Source: SIG452 sp045656345 (lineage in GTDB: Bacteria > Bacillota > Clostridia > UMGS1840). Taken from it: DNA of 11,890 bases. Within the stretch, counting starts at the first letter, position 1. The number at the start of each line of letters is the position of its first letter. Positions 7,391-11,890 of the stretch are shown in pieces. Location: NCBI GenBank assembly GCA_045656345.1, contig JAZOQZ010000037.1:1-11890 (forward strand), given 5' to 3'. A program made the translations under genes and the position numbers. The notes under the pieces were generated by a model. That model saw only the letters and a program-made list of their open reading frames with translations. It made no database searches and had not been told where the DNA came from.

Positions 7391-7418
7391 TCACATTTTC
7401 AGAACAATTGCATAAAAC
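7391..7418 (+). promoter_or_regulatory. Candidate sigma-E (sporulation, mother cell) promoter of cotJABC
   Basis: TCACATT (7391-7397) matches the sigma-E -35 consensus KMATATT at 6 of 7 positions. Thirteen bases later CATAAAAC (7411-7418) matches the -10 consensus CATACAMT at 6 of 8. cotJ is sigma-E-dependent in Bacillus subtilis, so this is the expected class. The leader would be about 65 bases. Confidence 0.45.
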
Positions 7419-7426
7419 AATAGTGA

Positions 7427-7458
7427 GTCTGTTTTACAAAAGAATCCCCCAAACAGAC
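7427..7458 (+). repeat. 8-base perfect inverted repeat in the cotJ leader
   Basis: GTCTGTTT (7427-7434) and AAACAGAC (7451-7458) are perfect inverted complements around 16 bases. The repeat lies about 30-60 bases before the cotJA start, so it may be a leader stem-loop or a binding site for a second sporulation regulator. There is no T tract after it. Confidence 0.45.
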
Positions 7459-7489
7459 CGTAACTTTTCCATCAGAAAGGAACTTATTC

Positions 7490-7666
7490 ATGTTAGAATA
7501 TATGTTTGATTTTATGCCCCGTGTGGGATACGCATTCGTGGTTCCTCAGAGACTTTCAGAAACCTATTCTCTTTGCGAAGCATTGGAAGCAGGAACCCTG
7601 TTTCCCGAACTGAATATCTCCAAAGAGGAATATGTACCCAAACAGTGTGGAGGTCAGTGCAAATGA
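7490..7666 (+). CDS. cotJA: Spore coat-associated protein CotJA
   Basis: A 58-residue protein. The segment from residue 12 to 41 carries the CotJA signature: VVPQRLSETYS followed by EALEAGTLFPEL, the same order as PPQRFSETYSPEEAL...GTLFPEL in known CotJA proteins. In Bacillus CotJA is needed for assembling CotJC into the inner spore coat. It is shorter than the 82-residue B. subtilis protein, lacking part of the proline-rich N-terminus, and ends with a small cysteine pair (QCGGQC). AAAGGA lies 8 bases before the ATG. Its stop codon overlaps the cotJB start (ATGA at 7663-7666), so the two are translationally coupled. Confidence 0.9.
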   Translation: MLEYMFDFMPRVGYAFVVPQRLSETYSLCEALEAGTLFPELNISKEEYVPKQCGGQCK

Positions 7667-7920
7667 AGAGAAATCAGTTATTAAGACAAATTCAGGAATA
7701 TGATTTTGCCGTAAATGAATTAACACTCTATCTGGATTCTCACCCTAATGATTCCAAAGCCATCGAAAAACACGCCGCCTGGGCAAAGGATTTGGACCTT
7801 TTAAAACTTGCCTATACCAAGGAATTCGGTCCCTTAACCGCATGCGACGGCTCAAAACACGGCAGTTGGAACTGGGTAAATGATCCCTGGCCCTGGGAAA
7901 ATACTTGTGAGGTGAAATAA
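7663..7920 (+). CDS. cotJB: Spore coat protein CotJB
   Basis: An 85-residue protein matching CotJB in length (87 in B. subtilis), in its helical N-terminal half (LLRQIQEYDFAVNELTLYLD) and in its tryptophan-rich tail (W69, W71, W76, W78, with WPWEN). It is a mother-cell protein that works with CotJA and CotJC in coat formation; its biochemical role is not known. The start at 7663 is chosen because it overlaps the cotJA stop and gives the family N-terminus MKRNQLL. An upstream in-frame ATG at 7573 lies inside cotJA and is not credible. The cotJC start follows one base after the stop. Confidence 0.92.
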   Translation: MKRNQLLRQIQEYDFAVNELTLYLDSHPNDSKAIEKHAAWAKDLDLLKLAYTKEFGPLTACDGSKHGSWNWVNDPWPWENTCEVK

Positions 7921-7921
7921 T

Positions 7922-8509
7922 ATGTGGGAATATCAGAAAAAATTGCAGTTTCCGTTTAACATTAAAAACCCGAACCCGAAGCTCGCCAGCTTCATCGTCA
8001 GCCAGTATGGTGGACCGGACGGTGAGCTCGGTGCATCCATGCGTTATCTCTCCCAGCGTTACTCTATGAAAGATAACACTGCAAAGGCGCTGTTAACTGA
8101 TATTGGCACAGAGGAGCTGGCTCATCTTGAAATGATAGCAGCTCTCATTCATCAGTTAACCAAAAATGCCACCACAGGTGAAATCGAAAACAGCCCTATG
8201 GCGGCGTATTATATTGACCACGCCAAAGGTGTCTACCCTACTGCTGCTGCGGGAAATCCCTGGAAAGCGGAATATATTGCCGTAAAAGGCGACCCCATCG
8301 CAGACCTGGTGGAAGACTTAGCAGCGGAACAAAAAGCACGTGCCACCTATGACAACATTTTAAGAATGTGTGACGATAAAGATGTGGAACGGGTTATCCG
8401 TTATCTCCGTGAACGGGAAGTGGTACACTTCCAGCGTTTCGGTGAGGTATTAAACCGGATTCAGAGCGGTGAATGCGAACCGAAGAAGTTTTATATGAAC
8501 GACTGCTGA
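7922..8509 (+). CDS. cotJC: Spore coat manganese catalase-like protein CotJC
   Basis: A 195-residue four-helix-bundle protein of the manganese catalase family, located in the spore coat. The five residues that bind the dimanganese centre in Lactobacillus plantarum catalase (E35, E66, H69, E148, H181) correspond to E35 (GPDGELG), E65 and H68 (EELAHLE), E136 (LAAEQKAR) and H169 (REVVHFQRF). The spacing between the last two, 33 residues, is identical. An intact centre suggests real peroxide-removing activity rather than a purely structural role. The protein lacks the long C-terminal extension of secreted or cytosolic Mn catalases, as is usual for CotJC (189 residues in B. subtilis). GAGGTG within the end of cotJB serves as ribosome binding site. 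Confidence 0.95.
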   Translation: MWEYQKKLQFPFNIKNPNPKLASFIVSQYGGPDGELGASMRYLSQRYSMKDNTAKALLTDIGTEELAHLEMIAALIHQLTKNATTGEIENSPMAAYYIDHAKGVYPTAAAGNPWKAEYIAVKGDPIADLVEDLAAEQKARATYDNILRMCDDKDVERVIRYLREREVVHFQRFGEVLNRIQSGECEPKKFYMNDC

Positions 8510-8530
8510 TGCAAGATGTAGTATAATTGT

Positions 8531-8596
8531 ATCACAAACATCACCTCGGAAACCGTTTGGGTTCCGGGGTGATTGAATTTCTCTTGCGTTTGTGAT
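8531..8596 (+). terminator. Nested long stem-loop after cotJC, probable terminator region
   Basis: The inner hairpin at 8540-8573 has 15-base arms starting ATCACC and ending GGTGAT, with one mismatch, one G-U pair and a GTTT loop. It is followed by TGAATTTCTCTT, a poor but T-rich tail. The outer arms ATCACAAAC (8531-8539) and GTTTGTGAT (8588-8596) also pair perfectly and enclose it. This is the only candidate for ending the cotJ transcript; the weak T tract makes its efficiency uncertain. Confidence 0.5.
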
Positions 8597-8609
8597 TTGT
8601 AAAACGCAA
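8584..8609 (+). repeat. Alternative hairpin overlapping the outer cotJ stem
   Basis: TTGCGTTT (8584-8591) and AAACGCAA (8602-8609) are perfect inverted complements with a 10-base loop. The left arm uses bases that belong to the right arm of the preceding outer stem, so the two structures exclude each other in RNA. Confidence 0.5.
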
Positions 8610-8713
8610 CTTGATTTTGGCGATGGTAATTTTTGTTTTTTATTGGATTTAATACAAAAGTCCTTGAAAATAGCTGATGGTTAAAAAAATTATCCCTCCA
8701 ATCTGTACGGCTC

Positions 8714-8742
8714 TTGAAATTCGTATATATATGTGATATAAT
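8714..8742 (+). promoter_or_regulatory. Sigma-A promoter of the two-component system operon
   Basis: TTGAAA (8714-8719) and TATAAT (8737-8742) are separated by exactly 17 bases, with a TG one base before the -10 (extended -10). The start would be near 8749, giving a leader of about 170 bases before the response regulator that includes the 20-codon frame. Confidence 0.8.
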
Positions 8743-8773
8743 TACATTTAAATGAACTAAAAAGGTAACTTTT

Positions 8774-8836
8774 ATGGATAAAGATATCAGCTCCGAACGG
8801 ATAACCGGTCATACTTTCGCAATCAGGAATCTATAA
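8774..8836 (+). CDS. Possible 20-residue leader peptide upstream of the response regulator
   Basis: An ATG with AAAGG 8 bases upstream, about 25 bases after the inferred transcription start, opens a 20-codon frame ending in TAA. The peptide begins MDKDISSERITG and ends in AIRNL. It has no signal sequence, no run of one amino acid that would suggest a classical attenuator, and no AgrD-like features; no AgrB processing protease lies in the window. It may be a leader peptide, a small signalling peptide, the remnant of a lost gene, or chance. Position, promoter and ribosome binding site are the only support. Confidence 0.35.
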   Translation: MDKDISSERITGHTFAIRNL

Positions 8837-8863
8837 AATTATGCGTAAATTGTGTCGTATAAT

Positions 8864-8890
8864 ACAACTGTCCGAAAGGTGGATGGTTGT
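8864..8890 (+). promoter_or_regulatory. 10-base RNA stem-loop in the leader of the response regulator
   Basis: ACAACTGTCC (8864-8873) pairs with GGATGGTTGT (8881-8890) as RNA, using two G-U pairs, around a 7-base loop GAAAGGT. It lies 30 bases before the TTG start and shows AGG in the loop. It is not followed by a T tract, so it is not a terminator. It may affect translation or stability, or be a protein-binding dyad. Confidence 0.4.
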
Positions 8891-8920
8891 TAAGTTTGGT
8901 AAGAAAGCAAGGTGAAAGCA

Positions 8921-9637
8921 TTGAGAATAGCTATATGCGATGATGAAACAAAGATTTTAGATGAGGTTTCGTACCATATCAAAAAACATTCCGAAAAAAG
9001 CAGAAAATCAGAACTTGAAGTTATGACCTTCAACTCTGCAAGTTTGCTTCTGAATAGCATTGATAATGGTGCCTTGTTTGACATATTTATCCTTGATGTG
9101 TATATCGGTGAGGAAATGGGGACAACGCTTGCAAAGGAAATCAGAGCAAGAGAAATTGAAAACCCGATTATATTTTTAACAACCTCAATAGAACATGCTC
9201 CGCAAGGTTATGAAACAGGAACCCTTCGCTATCTGATAAAACCGCTGGAACCTGAAAAGTTTTATGAAGCGATAGATGTTGCGCTCTTGCAAGCAGAAAA
9301 ATTACAAAGCAAACTGATTCGGCTCAAAACTGAAAACGGCATAGAGAGTATCAACGCAAACAATATTATGTATTCGGAAGCACACGACCATTACCAATAT
9401 ATAACGCTTGAGAATACTCAGTTACTCAAAGTAAGAATGACGGTTTCAGAGCTTTATGCAATACTTGCAAAGAATGACGGCTTCTTTCGTTTGGGGAGTG
9501 CATACATTATAAACCTGCGCAACATAAAGAATTTGACCTCATCTGAGATTCTTCTTTATAACAACAAAACGATACCGATACCGAGAGGTAAGCACGCTGA
9601 ACTGAAAAAAGTTTTTTGGAACTTTCAATGTGAATGA
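8921..9637 (+). CDS. LytTR-type response regulator (AgrA/VirR-like)
   Basis: A cytoplasmic transcription factor of 238 residues from the TTG start. Residues 1-120 form a receiver domain: acidic pocket D7, D8 and E9 (ICDDE), phosphoacceptor D59 (FILDVYIG), T87 (FLTTS) and K107 (YLIKP). Residues about 133-238 form a LytTR DNA-binding domain (RLKTENGIESI, IMYSEAHDHYQYI, FFRLGSAYIINLRNI, IPIPRGKHAELK). I prefer the TTG at 8921 because AAGGTG sits 6 bases before it and it yields the typical N-terminus MRIAICDDE. A GTG at 8912 is possible but has no good ribosome binding site. The kinase gene follows after 18 bases. A 21-base-spaced direct repeat downstream of the kinase is a likely binding site. 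The signal is unknown. Confidence 0.93.
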   Translation: MRIAICDDETKILDEVSYHIKKHSEKSRKSELEVMTFNSASLLLNSIDNGALFDIFILDVYIGEEMGTTLAKEIRAREIENPIIFLTTSIEHAPQGYETGTLRYLIKPLEPEKFYEAIDVALLQAEKLQSKLIRLKTENGIESINANNIMYSEAHDHYQYITLENTQLLKVRMTVSELYAILAKNDGFFRLGSAYIINLRNIKNLTSSEILLYNNKTIPIPRGKHAELKKVFWNFQCE

Positions 9638-9655
9638 CAGGAGGATTAACAGAAT

Positions 9656-10912
9656 ATGACTGCAACAATCATAGAACTCATACTCTTACTTGTAGCACAC
9701 GCCACCGCAGGTATTTACTCCTCCCCTCTCAAATACAGCAAAAAAACAACCTATATCATCTGGGGTGCCTGGATCGCATTTCAAACCGCACTTCTGCTTT
9801 GCTCGGAATTGGTGCTGAAGGATTGGGGGTTACAGTTCTTTATTGGATTTATTCTTGCACTTGTGGGTCAATATGTGATTTTTTTTGTAACCACCAAAGG
9901 CAGATTGGCTCAAAAAGTGTTTACCATACTGACCTATTCGATATTCTTCTGCATTATTACATCACCGTTTATTATGGTGAAAGACAAGCTCAGCGAGTTT
10001 CATTGGTTACTCACCGTGCTTGTTCAGGCGGTTTTGCTTTTTGCTGTCGTCATCTATTTCCTTTGCTATGTTTGTCCGTTGTACCACAAGGCATCCAAGA
10101 ATATAACGACAGGTTGGACACCTTTGATTTTTGTAAATATCGTTTTTCTTATAACGATAATACTGTCCTCGGTATTCCCGGTAAGACTTGCAGGATTTGA
10201 CGATCCTGCGTTTATCACATTTGTTTTTTTAAGCATTTCCATTTTGTCTGTATATCCGGTTATTTTTTCAAACATTAACAGTTTATCCGAAGCAGCAATG
10301 AAAAAAGCGGTAGATACACAAAACAAACTGCTTATGGCACAGATTGAGGCAGAAAATGCACAACTTGCCATTGAAAACCATGCAAAACATGACCGCCGTC
10401 ACCATAATCTCATTATGTTGGAGTATGCCAATAACAATGATTTTGAAAGCGTAAAGGAATACCTAAAAAATCTTGTGCAAATTGATAAAGAAGCATCCGG
10501 TGAAGTGCGCTACTGCGAAAACGGAACGATTAACACCATTATCACTGTTTACGAAAGACGTGCAAAAGAACAAGGAATCTCCGTAAAAGTTGCTGCGGAG
10601 AGTAGCCGCGAACTTACTGTTCTTGCGCAAGACCTAGTGGTGGTCATTGCCAATCTCTTCGAAAATGCAATCAATGCCACAGCAAAGCTGAAAAACAAGG
10701 ATAAGTTTATAGATATTCGTATAAAAGAAAACTCCAAACGCCTTGTGATAAAGGTGGAAAATCCTTGCAAAACAAACTATACCTTTGATGAGTCCGGCTT
10801 TGGTGTTGGTATCCGTTCAGTCATCGCCACCACAAGCAAATATGAAGGCATGTATGATTTGACCGCCGAGGATGGAATGTTCTCTGCAAAAATCATCCTG
10901 AATCTGAAATAA
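9656..10912 (+). CDS. Membrane sensor histidine kinase of the AgrC/GHKL type
   Basis: A 418-residue sensor kinase paired with the preceding response regulator. Residues 1-205 contain six or seven hydrophobic membrane segments (about 4-20, 33-52, 60-80, 87-105, 117-140, 156-173, 184-204), forming the sensing part. A helical linker at 211-243 leads to the phosphoacceptor region KHDRRHH, with H245 the likely site. Residues 320-418 form a GHKL ATPase domain with N box NLFENAINA (333-341) and G box GFGVGIRSV (381-389); the C-terminal half is compact, as in AgrC, ComD and VirS types. AGGAGG is 11 bases before the ATG. Kinases of this class often sense peptides. Here no agrB or agrD is nearby in the window, so the ligand may be a peptide from elsewhere or a cell-envelope signal. 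Confidence 0.92.
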   Translation: MTATIIELILLLVAHATAGIYSSPLKYSKKTTYIIWGAWIAFQTALLLCSELVLKDWGLQFFIGFILALVGQYVIFFVTTKGRLAQKVFTILTYSIFFCIITSPFIMVKDKLSEFHWLLTVLVQAVLLFAVVIYFLCYVCPLYHKASKNITTGWTPLIFVNIVFLITIILSSVFPVRLAGFDDPAFITFVFLSISILSVYPVIFSNINSLSEAAMKKAVDTQNKLLMAQIEAENAQLAIENHAKHDRRHHNLIMLEYANNNDFESVKEYLKNLVQIDKEASGEVRYCENGTINTIITVYERRAKEQGISVKVAAESSRELTVLAQDLVVVIANLFENAINATAKLKNKDKFIDIRIKENSKRLVIKVENPCKTNYTFDESGFGVGIRSVIATTSKYEGMYDLTAEDGMFSAKIILNLK

Positions 10913-10915
10913 AAC

Positions 10916-10947
10916 TACAATCTACGACAAAAAATGTACAATGTACG
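10916..10947 (+). promoter_or_regulatory. Pair of 11-base direct repeats 21 bases apart, probable LytTR operator
   Basis: TACAATCTACG (10916-10926) and TACAATGTACG (10937-10947) differ at one position only, and their starts are exactly 21 bases apart, two turns of DNA. LytTR regulators such as AgrA bind two 9-base direct repeats with centres about 21-23 bases apart, upstream of a -35. The repeat begins 3 bases after the kinase stop codon and precedes the next operon, so the local response regulator is the natural candidate to bind it. Confidence 0.6.
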
Positions 10948-10949
10948 CC

Positions 10950-10976
10950 AAACTCCCCATTTTGGGGAGTTTTTTT
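10950..10976 (+). terminator. Strong intrinsic terminator after the histidine kinase
   Basis: AAACTCCCC (10950-10958) and GGGGAGTTT (10964-10972) form a perfect 9-base stem around ATTTT, with seven T residues at 10970-10976. It ends the two-component operon. It also lies between the direct repeats and the next gene, so the downstream promoter must overlap or follow it. Confidence 0.93.
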
Positions 10977-11003
10977 GTTATACTCTTTTATAAGTATTGT
11001 ACT
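10975..11003 (+). promoter_or_regulatory. Weak promoter candidates for the downstream operon
   Basis: No near-consensus promoter is present. TTGTTA (10975-10980) and TGTACT (10998-11003) have a 17-base spacing but only 4 of 6 matches each. TATACT (10979-10984) and TATAAG (10989-10994) are better -10 boxes without a -35. A weak core promoter next to upstream direct repeats fits a regulator-dependent start. Confidence 0.3.
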
Positions 11004-11051
11004 CTGTTTTTTAGAGAAAGCATATGAAATTTGTGCAAGGGAGGCATAATC

Positions 11052-11297
11052 GTGAACGAAAAAAAATATGACGAAAACGGTTATCTTGTTATATCTGAAA
11101 CAGACACTTGCCCTTTATGGGAAAAAGATACGATTCCGAGTGCTTTCGCTTGTACGAAAGACTGCTTTTATTGCCGATTTACAGACTTCCGCACAGAAGA
11201 GACAATAATACGTGCCCAAGAAACACCACGGGGTGTAAAGTTATATAGCATATGTCAGAACAAGGAAAATAAGAAAAAGGGCGGGATAAAGCTATGA
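11052..11297 (+). CDS. Small cysteine-rich protein with CX3CX2C motif, function unknown
   Basis: An 81-residue soluble protein with no recognised family. C34-x3-C38-x2-C41 (CTKDCFYC) has exactly the spacing and aromatic residue of the radical-SAM iron-sulfur motif, but the protein is far too small for that fold. C20 (TCPLW) and C68 (ICQN) could complete a zinc or iron-sulfur site. The C-terminus is lysine-rich (NKENKKKGG). The GTG start at 11052 is chosen because AAGGGAGG lies 7 bases before it; a TTG start at 11031 would place that ribosome binding site inside the gene. Its stop overlaps the start of the nucleosidase-like gene (ATGA at 11294-11297), and the KKKGG codons supply that gene's ribosome binding site, so the products are coupled and may interact. 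Confidence 0.75.
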   Translation: MNEKKYDENGYLVISETDTCPLWEKDTIPSAFACTKDCFYCRFTDFRTEETIIRAQETPRGVKLYSICQNKENKKKGGIKL

Positions 11298-11890
11298 ACA
11301 GAATCAACGAATACGATTATTATGTTGCGCTGATTACAGCAACAGCAACCGAAGAAGAAGGATTGCGACATATATATAAGAATTGGGAACCTGTTTTTTT
11401 GGAAGGTGATGACCAAAAATACTACAAAACCGCCTTTGAGCGTGGTGGCAAAACCTTTAAGGTCATCACTGCAAGACAGAACGAAATGGGAATGACAGCG
11501 GCAAGTGTCCTTACGATGAAAATGATTTCTGTTTTTCGTCCCAAATACGTTATCATGGTTGGGATTGCAGCAGGCATTGCCCATAAAAATGCAGTAGAAC
11601 AAATCTATGGCGACATTGTAATTCCGGACATTGTATGGGATTATTCTTCCGGTAAATTCGTTTCATCCAGTAAAGCCCGCGTGAACTTCGGTGGTGTCGG
11701 TTTTATTCCAAGACCACACTTTATCAATACGGATGAAGCTGTTTTGGAGGCAGTGGAGCATGCTATAGAAAGTCCGAAGAACGAATACCACGTACATATC
11801 GGCCCTATGGCATGCGGCTCAACCGTAGTGGCAAACAGTGAGGTTGTAGAAAAACAAATTCATTCCCAATACGGCAATACCGCAGCTCTT
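11294..11890 (+). CDS. Nucleoside phosphorylase / MTA-SAH nucleosidase superfamily protein, 3' end outside window
   Basis: The first 199 residues are present. The order of motifs is that of the PNP/UDP phosphorylase superfamily: ALITATATEEEGL at 12-24 (acidic cluster as near E12 of MTA/SAH nucleosidase), ARQNEMGMTAASVLTMKMI at 60-78, VIMVGIAAGI at 86-95, GDIVIPDIVWDYSSGK at 106-121, and GPMACGSTVVA at 170-180. The window ends at YGNTAAL, just before where the family's conserved D/E-rich catalytic block is expected, so activity cannot be judged. Usual members cleave the N-glycosidic bond of purine nucleosides. Related domains also occur as parts of larger signalling and antiphage proteins in bacteria, and a C-terminal extension cannot be excluded. 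The gene is coupled to the small cysteine protein and lies downstream of a likely LytTR operator. Confidence 0.85.
   Translation, partial: MNRINEYDYYVALITATATEEEGLRHIYKNWEPVFLEGDDQKYYKTAFERGGKTFKVITARQNEMGMTAASVLTMKMISVFRPKYVIMVGIAAGIAHKNAVEQIYGDIVIPDIVWDYSSGKFVSSSKARVNFGGVGFIPRPHFINTDEAVLEAVEHAIESPKNEYHVHIGPMACGSTVVANSEVVEKQIHSQYGNTAAL

Larger units (their letters stand above)
8510..8920 (+). other. 411-base intergenic region between cotJC and the two-component system
   Basis: No open frame of ordinary gene length is convincing here. The left part (8531-8609) holds three overlapping stem-loops after cotJC. The stretch 8610-8713 shows only T-rich sequence without clear structure. From 8714 there is a strong promoter, a 20-codon frame with ribosome binding site, an isolated TATAAT at 8858-8863, and a stem-loop just before the response regulator gene. 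Confidence 0.7.

Noticed and set aside
7573..7662. Longer N-terminus for CotJB from an upstream ATG
   Set aside because: This stretch is cotJA in another frame, and the ATG at 7663 overlapping the cotJA stop gives the family-typical start.
8522..8527. TATAAT just after cotJC as a promoter
   Set aside because: No -35 box or TG extension is present, and the sequence immediately downstream folds into the long hairpin.
8858..8863. TATAAT as the main response regulator promoter
   Set aside because: No -35 at 16-18 bases and no TG extension; the promoter at 8714-8742 is far stronger, though a secondary start here is not excluded.
8510..8920. Mobile element or miniature transposon remnant in the intergenic region
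   Set aside because: The nested inverted repeats lack flanking target duplications and no transposase fragment is seen.
9634..10200. Plus-strand frame of 188 codons overlapping the histidine kinase start
   Set aside because: It is out of frame with the kinase, whose membrane segments and ribosome binding site are clear; the translation has no domain.
11024..11071. ATG-started 15-codon frame before the cysteine-rich gene
   Set aside because: The AAGGGAGG inside it serves the GTG at 11052, and the frame has no ribosome binding site of its own.
11255..11602. Minus-strand frame of 115 codons
   Set aside because: Antisense to the nucleosidase-like gene; cysteine- and phenylalanine-rich shadow with no start signals.

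Overview
The window looks like chromosomal DNA from a spore-forming, low-GC Firmicute of the Clostridia type, probably a polysaccharide-degrading gut or fermentative anaerobe. The evidence is a complete cotJABC spore-coat operon, strong AGGAGG-type ribosome binding sites, sigma-A promoters with AT-rich spacers, an AgrC/AgrA-type two-component pair with a LytTR regulator, and close similarity of one enzyme to clostridial D-psicose 3-epimerases. I see no insertion sequence, tRNA, rRNA or CRISPR array.

Positions 1-7202 look like a carbohydrate-use cluster. It holds a very large secreted right-handed beta-helix protein with carbohydrate-binding-like domains (32-3706, minus), a cytoplasmic L-fucose-isomerase-like aldose-ketose isomerase (3946-5337, minus), a divergent PocR-domain AraC-family regulator (5464-6315, plus), and a ketose 3-epimerase (6318-7202, minus). 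The inferred logic is that the secreted protein releases or binds a glycan, the isomerase and epimerase interconvert the resulting sugar inside the cell, and the AraC protein senses a small molecule. No transporter or kinase lies inside the window. Perfect inverted repeats sit in three promoter regions. Two of them share the half-site TATGGTAA-N3-TGTT, which suggests one regulator for both enzyme genes.

Positions 7490-8509 are cotJA-cotJB-cotJC, tightly coupled and ending in a manganese-catalase-like protein with all five metal ligands in place. A sigma-E-like promoter is visible upstream. Nested, mutually exclusive hairpins follow the operon.

Positions 8510-8920 (411 bases) hold no long gene. 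They contain those hairpins, a near-consensus sigma-A promoter, a possible 20-codon leader peptide and a stem-loop.

Positions 8921-10912 encode the LytTR response regulator (probable TTG start) and its membrane histidine kinase. A strong terminator follows. Just before it lies a pair of 11-base direct repeats spaced exactly 21 bases apart, the geometry expected of a LytTR operator. Downstream, and probably under this control, is a coupled pair: an 81-residue protein with a radical-SAM-like CX3CX2C motif (11052-11297) and an MTA/SAH-nucleosidase/purine-phosphorylase superfamily protein (11294 onward, cut by the window end). This signal-controlled module is the part most likely to be undescribed.
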